Made by a program: the position numbers and the translations under genes
Notes under the pieces: generated by a model
Database searches by the model: none
Told to the model about the DNA's origin: nothing
The model's input: only the letters and a program-made list of their open reading frames with translations
From: Clostridia bacterium
GTDB lineage: Bacteria; Bacillota_A; Clostridia; Christensenellales; Aristaeellaceae
DNA length: 57,794 nucleotides
Reading direction: 5' to 3'
Assembly (NCBI GenBank): GCA_017518705.1
Contig: JAFWUC010000066.1
Coordinates: forward strand, 1 to 57,794
Part shown: positions 42,232-51,277 of the stretch, in pieces
How the letters are laid out: every line of letters starts with the position of its first letter
How positions within the stretch are numbered: the stretch's first letter is position 1

Positions 42232-43437
42232 TTATTTGGTGGTCAGGCTCTGGGTGTCCATGGCGATGGCCAGTTCCTCGTTGGTGGGGATGACCCACAC
42301 GCTCACCTTGCTGTCGGGAGCGGAGATCAGCTTCTCCTCGCCCCTGACCTTGTTGGCTTCGGGATCCAGCTTGATGCCCAGGAATTCCAGACCTTCGCAC
42401 ACCTTCTGGCGGCCCAGCGCGTCGTTCTCGCCGATGCCGGCGGTGAAGATCAGGGTGTCCAGCCCGCCCATGGCGGCTGCGTAGGCGCCGATGTACTTCT
42501 TGATGCCGTACTGCCACATATCCAGCGCCAGCTTGGCGTTCTCGTTGCCCGCGTCGGCGGCGGTGTTGACGTCGCGCATGTCGGAAGACACGCCGGAGAT
42601 GCCCAGCAGTCCGCTTTCGCGGTTGAGCATGGTCAGGGTGTTGGTGACGGACAGGTTTTCGAGGTTAGCGATGAACTCGACCACGGCGGGGTCCACGTTG
42701 CCGCTGCGGGTGCCCATGAGCACGCCCTCAAGGGGAGTCAGGCCCATGGAGGTGTCCACGCACTTGCCGTCCACCACCGCGCTTAAGGAGGAACCGTTGC
42801 CCAGGTGGGCGATGATCATCTTGTCGTGCTTGTAGCCCTTCTCGCCCAGCAGCTCCGCCGCCCTCTGGGATACGTAGCGGTGGGAAGTGCCGTGGAAGCC
42901 GTAGCGCCTGACCGCGTGCTTGTCGTAATACTTCTTGGGCACGCCGTACATGAACGCCTTGGGGGGCATGGTCTGGTGGAAAGCGGTGTCGAACACGGCC
43001 ACCTGGGGAGTGCCGGGCATGACCTTCTCGCAGGCCAGTATGCCCTGCAGGTTGGCGGGGTTGTGCAGGGGGCCGAGAGGATAGCAGGCGCGGATGGCCT
43101 GCTTGCAGGCGTCGTCCACTATGCAGCTCTTGGTGAACTTGTCGCCGCCGTGGAGCACGCGGTGGCCCACCGCGCCGATCTCTTTTACGTCGGCGATGAC
43201 GCCGTGCTCGGCGTCCACCAGCGCGTCAAGCACCATTTGGATGGCGGCGGTGTGGTCGTCGAACTTGACGTCCACCACGTACTTTTCGGCGCAGCCTTCG
43301 CCGTAACGGTGGGTTAAGCGCCCCAGCTCCATGCCGATGCGCTCGGCCAGACCCTTGGAGATGACCTCCTTGGTGTCCATGTCGATCAGCTGGTACTTAA
43401 GGGAGGAAGAGCCCGCGTTGATGACCAGAATTTTCAT
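42232..43437 (-). CDS. ackA: Acetate kinase
   Basis: The 401-residue cytoplasmic enzyme makes ATP and acetate from acetyl phosphate and ADP, the energy-yielding end of acetogenic fermentation. Family signatures are complete: MKILVINAGSSSLKYQL at the N-terminus, VGHRVLHGGDKF, FDTAFHQTMP, YGFHGTSHRYVS, and HLGNGSSLSAV. The length is normal. It lies 39 bases after pta on the same strand and ends at a strong terminator, so the two enzymes are made together. Confidence 0.97.
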   Translation of the reverse strand: MKILVINAGSSSLKYQLIDMDTKEVISKGLAERIGMELGRLTHRYGEGCAEKYVVDVKFDDHTAAIQMVLDALVDAEHGVIADVKEIGAVGHRVLHGGDKFTKSCIVDDACKQAIRACYPLGPLHNPANLQGILACEKVMPGTPQVAVFDTAFHQTMPPKAFMYGVPKKYYDKHAVRRYGFHGTSHRYVSQRAAELLGEKGYKHDKMIIAHLGNGSSLSAVVDGKCVDTSMGLTPLEGVLMGTRSGNVDPAVVEFIANLENLSVTNTLTMLNRESGLLGISGVSSDMRDVNTAADAGNENAKLALDMWQYGIKKYIGAYAAAMGGLDTLIFTAGIGENDALGRQKVCEGLEFLGIKLDPEANKVRGEEKLISAPDSKVSVWVIPTNEELAIAMDTQSLTTK

Positions 43438-43476
43438 ATGATTTCTCCTTGAGAAGTGTGATATGGAAAGGCTTTG

Positions 43477-44454
43477 TTACTGCGCCTGTACGGCGGTGAT
43501 GGCTACGGTCGCCACGATGTCGTCCACGGAGCAGCCGCGGGACAGGTCGTTGCAGGGCTTGGCGATACCCTGGAGGATGGGGCCGTAGGCTTCGGACTTG
43601 CCGAAACGCTGGGCCAGTTTGTAGCCGATGTTGCCCGCCTGCAGGTCGGGAAACACCAGTACGTTGGCGTGGCCGGCAACTTCGCTGCCGGGAGCCTTGA
43701 GCTCGCCCACGGAGGGCACTATGGCCGCGTCGAGCTGCAGTTCGCCGTCCAGCTTAAGGTCGGGAGCCAGCTGCTTGGCAAGGGCGGTGGCTTCCTGCAC
43801 CTTGGTCACGTTGTCGTGCTTGGCGCTGCCCTTGGTGGAGAAGGAGAGCATGGCCACTTTGGGCTCGATGCCGCCCAGGGAGACCGCGCTGTCCGCAGCC
43901 GCCACGGCGATGTTGGCCAGTTCTTCGGCGGAGGGAGCGATGTTCACCGCGCAGTCGGAGAAGATCATCACGCCGAACACGGGGCTTTCGATCAGGAAGC
44001 AGCTGGACACGGTCTTGATGCCGGGCTTGCTCTTGATCACCTGCAGCGCGGGGCGCAGCATGTCGGCGGTGGAGTGCACGGCGCCGGAGACCAGGCCGTC
44101 CGCGTCGCCGCTCTTGACCATCAGGATGCCGTAATACATGGGATCCAGCGCCTTCTTGGCGGCTTCTTCCTCGGTCATGCCCTTGGCCTTGCGCAGCTCG
44201 TAAAGCAGGGAAGCGTAAGAAGCGGTCTTTTCGGAAGTGGCGGGATCGATGATCTCGATGCCGGTCAGGTCGGTGCCGGTCTCGGCGGCGGCCTTCTTTA
44301 CCGCGTCCAGATTGCCCAGCACGGTGATGGTGGCGATGCCTTCCCTGACGATTTTGGCGGCTGCCTGGATGTTGCGCTTTTCGTCGCCTTCGGGCAGCAC
44401 GATGTGCTTAACGTTGCTCTTCGCCTTGGCGAAAATGGTATCGATAATGGCCAT
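43477..44454 (-). CDS. pta: Phosphate acetyltransferase
   Basis: The 325-residue enzyme converts acetyl-CoA and phosphate to acetyl phosphate, the substrate of AckA. Landmarks are KHIVLPEGDEKRNIQAA, DADGLVSGAVHSTADMLRPA, VMIFSDCAVNIAPSAEELA, and GHANVLVFPDLQAGNIGYKL with QRFG, all typical of the short single-domain Pta. It is the first gene of the operon and follows GGAGGACGTTT. Confidence 0.97.
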   Translation of the reverse strand: MAIIDTIFAKAKSNVKHIVLPEGDEKRNIQAAAKIVREGIATITVLGNLDAVKKAAAETGTDLTGIEIIDPATSEKTASYASLLYELRKAKGMTEEEAAKKALDPMYYGILMVKSGDADGLVSGAVHSTADMLRPALQVIKSKPGIKTVSSCFLIESPVFGVMIFSDCAVNIAPSAEELANIAVAAADSAVSLGGIEPKVAMLSFSTKGSAKHDNVTKVQEATALAKQLAPDLKLDGELQLDAAIVPSVGELKAPGSEVAGHANVLVFPDLQAGNIGYKLAQRFGKSEAYGPILQGIAKPCNDLSRGCSVDDIVATVAITAVQAQ

Positions 44455-44495
44455 AAACGTCCTCCATACGCGTATAAACGCAATTTTCTAAGCAT

Positions 44496-44524
44496 ATTAT
44501 ACTACCAAGGCGCGGGGTTTGCAA
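44496..44524 (-). promoter_or_regulatory. Sigma-A promoter of pta-ackA
   Basis: On the minus strand TTGCAA (44524-44519) and TATAAT (44501-44496) are 17 bases apart. Confidence 0.8.
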
Positions 44525-44553
44525 GAGGGAGAAGGCCGCGGCTGTTAAATGCG

Positions 44554-44582
44554 TTGAAAATGAACATTTTTTGGGATATAAT
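44554..44582 (+). promoter_or_regulatory. Sigma-A promoter of the GtrA-like gene
   Basis: TTGAAA (44554-44559) and TATAAT (44577-44582) are separated by 17 bases. It is back to back with the pta promoter. Confidence 0.8.
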
Positions 44583-44623
44583 AGTCGTATGATAAAGACC
44601 ATATATAACGGGAGAGACCGGGA

Positions 44624-45064
44624 ATGGAAAAGCTGAAGGGGTTGTTCCTGAAATACAAAGAGCAGATACTGTACGTGTTTTTCGGAGGGCTGACCACGAT
44701 GATCAACTGGGGCGCCTACGCGCTGTGTTACAACGTGCTGGGCGTTTCCAACGTGCCGTCGGTGATTATCGCGTGGATACTGGGCGTGGCGTTCGCGTTC
44801 GTGACCAACAAGATATGGGTGTTCGAGAGCAGGTCCTTCGACACGAAAACGGTCCTGCGGGAACTGTGGACGTTCGTGGCGGCGCGGCTCGCCACTGGTC
44901 TGCTTGACCTGGGCATAATGTATCTGGCGGTGGACGTGCTGGGCGGCAACGGCAACGTGTGGAAGCTGATCTCCAACGTGGTCGTGATAATCCTGAACTA
45001 TGTGTTCAGCAAGCTGATCGTGTTCAGAAAGCGGGACGGCGGGGATAACAAAGACGCGGCATAG
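44624..45064 (+). CDS. GtrA family membrane protein
   Basis: The 146-residue protein has four membrane helices and the PF04138 pattern: YVFFGGLTTMINWGAYALCY near residue 20, AFVTNKIWVFESRSFD near 65, and NYVFSKLIVFRK near the end. GtrA proteins are thought to flip or handle polyprenyl-linked sugars for surface glycosylation. There is no partner glycosyltransferase next to it. The start follows CGGGAGAG. Confidence 0.92.
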   Translation: MEKLKGLFLKYKEQILYVFFGGLTTMINWGAYALCYNVLGVSNVPSVIIAWILGVAFAFVTNKIWVFESRSFDTKTVLRELWTFVAARLATGLLDLGIMYLAVDVLGGNGNVWKLISNVVVIILNYVFSKLIVFRKRDGGDNKDAA

Positions 45065-45130
45065 GGAATACCGAAGCCTCTGACGCTCACCTCAAAGCGC
45101 AGCGGAAGGGGAAAAACGATGAAGACATAA

Positions 45131-45169
45131 AAAGGGCGGGGGATCTTTATCCTCCGCCCTTTGGTTTTT
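45131..45169. terminator. Bidirectional terminator between gtrA-like and prs genes
   Basis: A 14-bp stem with one G-T pair (45131-45144 with 45149-45162) is flanked by T-rich runs on the right, and by an A run on the left that serves the minus strand. Confidence 0.8.
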
Positions 45170-45174
45170 GGTTT

Positions 45175-46371
45175 TTATTGCTGATCGGCCGCCTTGTATC
45201 TTTCAAGCAGCGCCTGTATGCGCGCGTGGGGGTTGAGCAGCTTGTCCAGGGAGTGGTCGTGGTTCAGAGTGGCGATTATGAAGGACATGTACTTGCTCAT
45301 GTCCGCCTCGATGAACCATTCCCTCTGGCGCAGCTCGGGGGGCAGGTAGCACAGGTTGGTGCCGATGACGCCGCCCAGGTAGCCCTTTTTATACGCCTCG
45401 TCGAACGCCTTGTAGCCGTTGGTGAAGAAGCAGAAGGTGGCGGTCATGAACACGCGGCCCACCTTGCGCCTGCGCAGGTCCTTGAGCAGGTCCAGCATGC
45501 TCTCGCCGGAAGAGATTATGTCGTCCGCCACCAGCACGTCCTTGCCCTTAACGGAAGCGCCCATGTAGTCGTGGGCGATGATCTGGTTGCGCCCGTCCAC
45601 CACCTTGGAATAGTCCCTGCGCTTGTAGAACATGCCCAGGTCCAGCCCCAGCACGGTGGAGTAGTAGATGTTGCGGCCGATCGCGCCCTCGTCGGGGGAG
45701 ACGATCATCATGTGTTCCTTGTCCAGCTTCAGATCCTTGTGCTTTTTGAGCAGAGCCTTGAGCACCTGGTAGGTGGGCATTATGTTCTCAAAGCCGGTCA
45801 GCGGGATGGCGTTCTGCACGCGGGGATCGTGAGCGTCGAAGGTGATTATGTTTTCCACGCCCATGTGGGTGAGTTCCTGCAGCATCAGCGCGCAGTCCAT
45901 GCTCTCGCGGCTCACCCTGCGGTGCTGGCGGCTCTCGTACAGGAAGGGCATGATGACGGTGATGCGGTAGGCTTTGCCGCCTATGGCCGCGATCACGCGC
46001 TTCAGGTTGGCGTAATGGTCGTCGGGAGAGGTGAGCACGGTCTCGCCGTACATTTTATACTTGATCTGGCGGGCGGTGACGTCGGAGATGATGTACACGT
46101 CGTAGCCGCGCACGCTCTGGTCCAGCAGACCCTTGCCTTCGCCGGTGCCGAAGCGGGGGCACTTTATGGAAAGCAGGAAGCTGTCGGTATCTTTGCCGGG
46201 GAAGGCCACGAAGTCGGAGTTTTCTTCGGCGGGCGCTTCACGCCAGGCCATCAGGTACTGGTTGATTTTTTCGCCGATCTCTTCGGTGCCGGGCAGGGCG
46301 ATGATGCCCAGAGGAGCTACGGGAGCGTTTTCAAACGGGACTTTCATGGCACCGGACAACACTTCACTCAT
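45175..46371 (-). CDS. prs: Ribose-phosphate pyrophosphokinase (PRPP synthetase), long form
   Basis: The enzyme makes PRPP from ribose 5-phosphate and ATP for nucleotide, His and Trp synthesis. Landmarks are MPFLYESRQHRRVSRESM (catalytic flag region), ITFDAHDPRVQNAIP, VSPDEGAIGR, and the PRPP loop LVADDIISSGESMLD (about 280-294). At 398 residues it is about 80 longer than the classical form, with extra N-terminal sequence and inserts. This longer branch is seen in clostridia. The start follows AAGGAG. It appears to be monocistronic. Confidence 0.92.
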   Translation of the reverse strand: MSEVLSGAMKVPFENAPVAPLGIIALPGTEEIGEKINQYLMAWREAPAEENSDFVAFPGKDTDSFLLSIKCPRFGTGEGKGLLDQSVRGYDVYIISDVTARQIKYKMYGETVLTSPDDHYANLKRVIAAIGGKAYRITVIMPFLYESRQHRRVSRESMDCALMLQELTHMGVENIITFDAHDPRVQNAIPLTGFENIMPTYQVLKALLKKHKDLKLDKEHMMIVSPDEGAIGRNIYYSTVLGLDLGMFYKRRDYSKVVDGRNQIIAHDYMGASVKGKDVLVADDIISSGESMLDLLKDLRRRKVGRVFMTATFCFFTNGYKAFDEAYKKGYLGGVIGTNLCYLPPELRQREWFIEADMSKYMSFIIATLNHDHSLDKLLNPHARIQALLERYKAADQQ

Positions 46372-46483
46372 AGCGACACAATCTCCTTGTATTTAAGTAT
46401 AGAATATTTTAACAGAGTAAATGTAAATTCGTAAAGGCATTATTAAGAAAAATTGCGTTATTTTCGCACGGGGCGGCAAGAAC

Positions 46484-46514
46484 AGAAAATGCCGGGGAAA
46501 CCAGTTCCCCGGCA
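46484..46514 (-). terminator. Intrinsic terminator of the secreted-protein gene
   Basis: A perfect 10-bp stem (46490-46499 with 46505-46514) is followed leftward by TTTTCTGTTCT. Confidence 0.85.
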
Positions 46515-46522
46515 TGCGGCGT

Positions 46523-48226
46523 TTACAGTCCGCTCAAGTCGTAATCGGGCTCGATACCGGCGATCAGCGCGTCGATGTCGAAGGTGGAGTCGACGTAGAA
46601 TATTTCCAGCGTGCTGTTGCTGTAAAGCATCTGTATCGCCAGGTCATCGGCGGGCTGCCAGATCGCGATCAAGTATCCGGACGCATCCTGGTCGGGCTTC
46701 ATCGCCTTGAAAAAGCTGATAAGCACGGGATCGATAACGGGCTCGGCTGCCGGCTGACCGTAGAGTTTGGCGTAAGCGCCGGTCAGGTATTTGGACGCGC
46801 TGCCGTCCGGGTCGGTGAGCATGATGTCGGCCAGCCGGACGCCGCCGTTCATGAACACGTAGCACGCGGTGGCGGTGTATCTGCTGAGCTTGGTGGGGAC
46901 GCCCTTCGCGCAGATCTGCTCGGGATCCGCGTTGGCGAGCGTGCCGAAAAGGGGCAGGTCCTGGGTAAAGGCGGAGGCGTTCTCGCCTGCCAGCACTTCC
47001 TGCTGGGAAGCGCCCCACCTGATGCCGTTTCTGAAAGCGGAGGCTTCGGGCGCGGCGGGGGCTGCTGCGGCCACGTATTCGGTCTTTTCGGGGTTGTAGG
47101 AGTAGACGCCGGACATGAACTCGTTCAGCATCCTGAGCATCTCCGCTTCCCTGGCAGCGTCGTCGGAGGAGAATTTGTAGCCGTAAAGATCGAAATCGAT
47201 GTTGAGGTAGTAATTTTTGTCGGCGCTGTAGCCCGCCTTGTCGGACAGCAGCAGGGAAGTTTTCAGATGCGCGTATTCCATCTGGTTGTCAAAGTTTTTA
47301 TAGCCGCGGGAGTAGCACTCGAAAACGTTGCCCTGCTCGTCGGTAAGGGTGAACACTTCCTCGGGCGTGTCCTTTTTGATATAGTCGACGTAGGAGTAGG
47401 TCTCCATGTTGACGGTGACGTTTACGCTGATCTCTTTTTCGAACTCGGCATACAGCGAGAATTTGTTGTCGTCCGCGTCCGTCACGAACAGAGGCGCGGT
47501 GTAGGATACGCGGTCGACCTGGCGGGAAAGCCGGGTGGAAAGGTCGAACTTGATGCCGAAATCGCTGAACTCCATGGAGGGAGTGAAGAAGTCGGAGAAA
47601 GCGTCGTAGGTCCAGAAATCGGACGCGGAGGATATGGTATCGTACTTGATCTGGTTCTGGACGCGGGGCAGCTCGCTTTTAGCGGCGACGGTAAGCAGCT
47701 CTACGCGCTTCTCGGTGGTGTAGTTGCGCGGGAAATTGAAATTCAGTTCCACGTACAGCTTGGCGTTTTTGGAAATGCGGTCCAGCTTGATTACCGCGCA
47801 GACCTCCGAATACTCGGGATCGATATACGCCGCTTTCCCGTCGGAGCCGTCATAAATTATGTAAGCGTCGTTATTGCACCTGTTGAGCAGCCTTTCGTAG
47901 GAATACTCGTCCATCACCTGGTAGGTGTACTGGAGGCCCTCTTCGTCGTTGATGAACGACATGAAATCCGGCTGGAACTCGTTGCACAGCATGCCTTCCG
48001 GGCAGGGGAAGGTGATGACGGCGCACTTTGAATAATACCCGTAGGCGAACAGCCAGGAAGCGCTGCCGTTGGAGAGCCACACCTGGGGAACGTTCTCCTT
48101 CTGGAACATCAGGACCCGGGAAAAGTTTTTGGCGTGCTGCTGGAACAGCGAGGGTTTTTCCTCGGCGCAGGCGAACGCGCCCAGCGCCAGCACCAGCGCC
48201 AGCATAAGAGCGATAAGCTTTTTCAT
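46523..48226 (-). CDS. Large secreted protein with C-terminal 'WG' domain
   Basis: The 567-residue exported protein has a signal peptide (MKKLIALMLALVLALGAFACAEE; FAC could be a lipobox, while ACA fits signal peptidase I). The mature N-terminal two thirds (about 30-370) are beta-rich with many Tyr and Asp and match nothing I know. From about residue 395, FRNGIRWGASQQEVLAGENA starts a domain ending in the strand CYVFMNGGVRLADIMLT. A related start (FRNIPWGINIDEVKEAL) occurs in the frameshifted gene at 56974. The start at 48226 gives GGAGGA a 6-base spacing, while an ATG six bases upstream touches it. Confidence 0.75.
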   Translation of the reverse strand: MKKLIALMLALVLALGAFACAEEKPSLFQQHAKNFSRVLMFQKENVPQVWLSNGSASWLFAYGYYSKCAVITFPCPEGMLCNEFQPDFMSFINDEEGLQYTYQVMDEYSYERLLNRCNNDAYIIYDGSDGKAAYIDPEYSEVCAVIKLDRISKNAKLYVELNFNFPRNYTTEKRVELLTVAAKSELPRVQNQIKYDTISSASDFWTYDAFSDFFTPSMEFSDFGIKFDLSTRLSRQVDRVSYTAPLFVTDADDNKFSLYAEFEKEISVNVTVNMETYSYVDYIKKDTPEEVFTLTDEQGNVFECYSRGYKNFDNQMEYAHLKTSLLLSDKAGYSADKNYYLNIDFDLYGYKFSSDDAAREAEMLRMLNEFMSGVYSYNPEKTEYVAAAAPAAPEASAFRNGIRWGASQQEVLAGENASAFTQDLPLFGTLANADPEQICAKGVPTKLSRYTATACYVFMNGGVRLADIMLTDPDGSASKYLTGAYAKLYGQPAAEPVIDPVLISFFKAMKPDQDASGYLIAIWQPADDLAIQMLYSNSTLEIFYVDSTFDIDALIAGIEPDYDLSGL

Positions 48227-48398
48227 GTGCATTCCTCCGAAAAGATTTGTTCTGTCAGTAAACATTATACCTAAGTAATGTTAAAAAAGGAGAGATGTGC
48301 GATTACGAAACGATAACATCGCCGGCAGATCGGGAAAATGAAGGGGAAAACGCGCGTATTTGCGCCCCGGCAGTCCGCCGCGGGGACGGGTCAAACCG

Positions 48399-49523
48399 TT
48401 ACAGGCATTCCTCCGTTATCCGCTGCGCGGTCAGGAGGGCGGCGCGCCCCGTTTCGCAGCTACCCAGCGCCGCGTGGTGGCGGGCGATCTTTTCGGCGTA
48501 AGCGGTCCCGTCAAACGACAGTATGCCGTCTATAAGGCCGCGTTCGTCTTCGGAAAACACGCCGGGCCAGGTACGGATATCGCTGTAGAAGTTGCGGATG
48601 CTCACGTAGTTGGCTATGTCGGGGCAGTATAGGAAAGTTTTGAGCCCCGCAAACGAAGCGTCCCAGATGGAGGAGGAATAGTCGGTTATAAGACAGTCCG
48701 CGGCCAGGAGCAGGGGCTGCATGTCTTCCTCGCCGCTCACGTCCCCGTCAAGCTTAAGGGCGGCGGTATCGGAGTAATAGTGGCCCCTGAACCAGATCTC
48801 CCACTGTCCGCCGAAGCGTTTGCTCAGCGCGTTTTTGACTTTCTGGGGGTCGAAAGGCGTGAAAAGCGACTGGTCGTCCCGCCAGGTGGGCGCGTACAGG
48901 GCGATATGCCTGTCGGTCCAGCCCAGGCGCGCGCGGGTCTCGTTCCTTAGGCTCTCCCTGCCGGGGGAGAAGAATATGTCGTTTCGGGGCATGCCAAACT
49001 CAAGCACCTCGCCCTGCCAGCCGAAGCTGCCTTTTATGACCTGATCTGTGAATTCGCGGGAGGAGGACAGGTACGCCCCGAAGCGTATGCCCTGCAGGCG
49101 GAGGTATTTTTTCTGTATGCCCGTCTGTATGCCTTCCCGCTTGTACAGTCCGCCGCCGTGCCAGGTGTGGATGAAATACTGTCTCCTGCGGCGGGGAAGA
49201 TAGGGCTTGTAGTGGATGTTCGTCACCACCACGCGGCTGGTCAGGGCGCGGTAAATGAACTTAAGGCTGCGGTCGTTTATCACGTTTATTCCCCGCTGCT
49301 TAAGAAATGCGTAGTTTTCCGGGTGCCTAAGTCCCCAGTTGATCTCAAGTTTCCCGTCCGCCTGCTTTTCCAGCGCTTCGCTCACCGCCCTGGGGCTGCA
49401 GGAGTACCTGGTGCCCCGGTAGGACACAAACATCACCCTGTTCCGCTTAACGGGCAACAGGGTGAAGAGAGTGAGCAGCGCCCGCACCAACAGGGCGAAC
49501 AGGTATTTTAAGAACAGTCTCAT
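48399..49523 (-). CDS. CDP-glycerol glycerophosphotransferase family protein
   Basis: The 374-residue protein is a peripheral membrane enzyme of the TagB/TagF type that adds glycerol- or ribitol-phosphate to wall polymers. Seen are VMFVSYRGTRYSCSPRAVSE at the N-terminus, the family motif YFIHTWHGGGLYKREG (about 112-128), and ADCLITDYSSSIWDASF (about 285-300), the C-terminal CDP-binding site. The N-terminal hydrophobic start may anchor it. It is third in the operon, its ATG overlapping the stop of the GT2-LicD gene (ATGA). Confidence 0.9.
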   Translation of the reverse strand: MRLFLKYLFALLVRALLTLFTLLPVKRNRVMFVSYRGTRYSCSPRAVSEALEKQADGKLEINWGLRHPENYAFLKQRGINVINDRSLKFIYRALTSRVVVTNIHYKPYLPRRRRQYFIHTWHGGGLYKREGIQTGIQKKYLRLQGIRFGAYLSSSREFTDQVIKGSFGWQGEVLEFGMPRNDIFFSPGRESLRNETRARLGWTDRHIALYAPTWRDDQSLFTPFDPQKVKNALSKRFGGQWEIWFRGHYYSDTAALKLDGDVSGEEDMQPLLLAADCLITDYSSSIWDASFAGLKTFLYCPDIANYVSIRNFYSDIRTWPGVFSEDERGLIDGILSFDGTAYAEKIARHHAALGSCETGRAALLTAQRITEECL

Positions 49524-51277
49524 TTGTCGGCCAATTCGTACTCGGGCTTTAGGAAGTGGTGGATCAGGCGCTTGTCTTCCGGGGGCGGGGTGAGGTAGTC
49601 GCTGCCGTACTGCTGCTTTAGGTATTCGTGGGCCAGGTTGGGCACGTATACCTTTATGCCGTCAAACTCCGTCTCGTGGGGAGGCAGGAACACCTCTTTG
49701 GGCCGCACTTCGCCCCTGTAATGGCGGATGCCGGAGCCCGCGGTCAGGTAGGGGCTCATCTCTCCCCGCTCCGCCCGGTCGAACTTTTCGTACCAGTACT
49801 CGTAAGGCTTCACGCTCATAAGGAAGCCCAGCAGCATGCGCAGGCGGTACTTGAGCCGGTGGGGAAGCGTGTCGGACATATAGGCTTTGTACACGGGGGT
49901 GCGGTATTTGTACAGCCGGCAGGACACGCTCAGGAAGTTGAGCGCGTCGATATAAAATCCCTTGAAGACGCGCTTTGCGGGGCTTGCGGGAGCGTAGTCC
50001 AGGGGCATGATGTCCACCCATACGCCGCGCACCTCATCGGTCTGGTCGGGCTCACGGGGCGCGGAGGGGTCGGGCAGGATGATCTTTATGAACAGGTTGG
50101 TGGGGTCCTTGACTCCGGGGGCGCTCAGCACGTACTTGTCCCCCAGCAGGGAGGCAAACTCCCTGCGCAGGCGGTCGTAGTCCTCCCGGGGCATGACCAG
50201 GTCCACGTCGTCGTCCCAGGGGATAAAGCCCTTGTGACGTATGGCGCCCAGGCAGCTCCCGCCCGCAAGCAGCACCCTGAGCCCCGCCCTGTCGCAGGCA
50301 GCCTGCACGTCGGAAAGCATGCTTAGCAGCGTTTCCTGGCGCTGTTTGGTGCTGTCAGGGTTCTCTTCCCTGAGTAGGTATCTGCCCTTGGGGATATAGG
50401 TCTTCGGGGGCGCGGAGCAGGTGTAGGGGGTGGTGTTGCTCCTCAGGAATTTATAGCACAGCGCGTGTAGCCAGGCGGGCATGAGCTGCAGCCCGCAGGC
50501 AAAAAAGCTGTTGCGCAGGTATTTTTTATAGCTCACTTCCCCGCGCAGGTACATTTCCCTGTAGAAATCGTTGAGCGCGCGGGCGTTTTTGAGGCCGTGG
50601 CGCCTTTTGTGCATGGCCTTGCCCGCACGGACAAGCAGCAGGGTGTCGGTCAGGTTGGCGGCTTTTGCGCCCAGCCGGCGCAGGCGCATCCACAAGTCGT
50701 GGTCCTCCACCCGGGGACGTTTGCCGTTGTAGCTGCCCGCCTTTTCCACCGTGGACTTTTTGTACACGCAGGCGGCGTGGTTGAAAGGGGAACGGGTCAG
50801 GCAGTACGCCCAGATGTCTTCGTTTTCAAGGGGGACCACCCGCTTGCCCGTGACGTTCGATATCTCGCCGTCGAACTCCTCTATCACGCCGGAAAGTATG
50901 TCCACGTCCGGATGCGCGGCAAGGTACGTCAGCTGCTTTTCCAGCCGGTCGGCGGGGGAATAGTCATCGGAGTCCATGCGGGCGACATACTCGTTTCTGC
51001 AGGCGGAAAGGCCTGTCCTGAGCGCGTTGCCCAGCCCCCCGTTTTTTTCCAGGGAGACGATATTGAACAGCCCGGGATGCCTGCTCACGCGCTCGTCTAT
51101 CACCAGATCCAGCGCGGGGGTCAGCGGGCCGTCCTTGACCAGGACGATCTCGTCCGGCAGTACGGTCTGGTCCAGCAGGCTGTCCAGGCTCAAGGCCAGG
51201 TTGTCCGCGTCCTCGCCCGCCCACACGCTTTCCAGCACGCTTACGGGAGGCAGAACGGGTCTTTCGGTGTTTTCCAT
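49520..51277 (-). CDS. Fused GT2 glycosyltransferase - LicD phosphotransferase
   Basis: The 585-residue protein joins two enzymes of surface-polymer synthesis. Residues about 10-240 are a GT-A family 2 transferase (VLVKDGPLTPA, NGGLGNALRTGL, the MDSDD metal site at 101-105, VEDHDLWMRL). Residues about 310-545 are a LicD domain (LLAGGSCLGAIRHKGFIPWD then DDVDLVMPRED, with acids at 355-359), which transfers phosphocholine or a similar phospho-alcohol to glycans. The start overlaps the sugar transferase stop (TAATG), and the stop overlaps the CDP-glycerol enzyme start. The fusion implies that one added sugar is then decorated by LicD. Confidence 0.9.
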   Translation of the reverse strand: MENTERPVLPPVSVLESVWAGEDADNLALSLDSLLDQTVLPDEIVLVKDGPLTPALDLVIDERVSRHPGLFNIVSLEKNGGLGNALRTGLSACRNEYVARMDSDDYSPADRLEKQLTYLAAHPDVDILSGVIEEFDGEISNVTGKRVVPLENEDIWAYCLTRSPFNHAACVYKKSTVEKAGSYNGKRPRVEDHDLWMRLRRLGAKAANLTDTLLLVRAGKAMHKRRHGLKNARALNDFYREMYLRGEVSYKKYLRNSFFACGLQLMPAWLHALCYKFLRSNTTPYTCSAPPKTYIPKGRYLLREENPDSTKQRQETLLSMLSDVQAACDRAGLRVLLAGGSCLGAIRHKGFIPWDDDVDLVMPREDYDRLRREFASLLGDKYVLSAPGVKDPTNLFIKIILPDPSAPREPDQTDEVRGVWVDIMPLDYAPASPAKRVFKGFYIDALNFLSVSCRLYKYRTPVYKAYMSDTLPHRLKYRLRMLLGFLMSVKPYEYWYEKFDRAERGEMSPYLTAGSGIRHYRGEVRPKEVFLPPHETEFDGIKVYVPNLAHEYLKQQYGSDYLTPPPEDKRLIHHFLKPEYELADK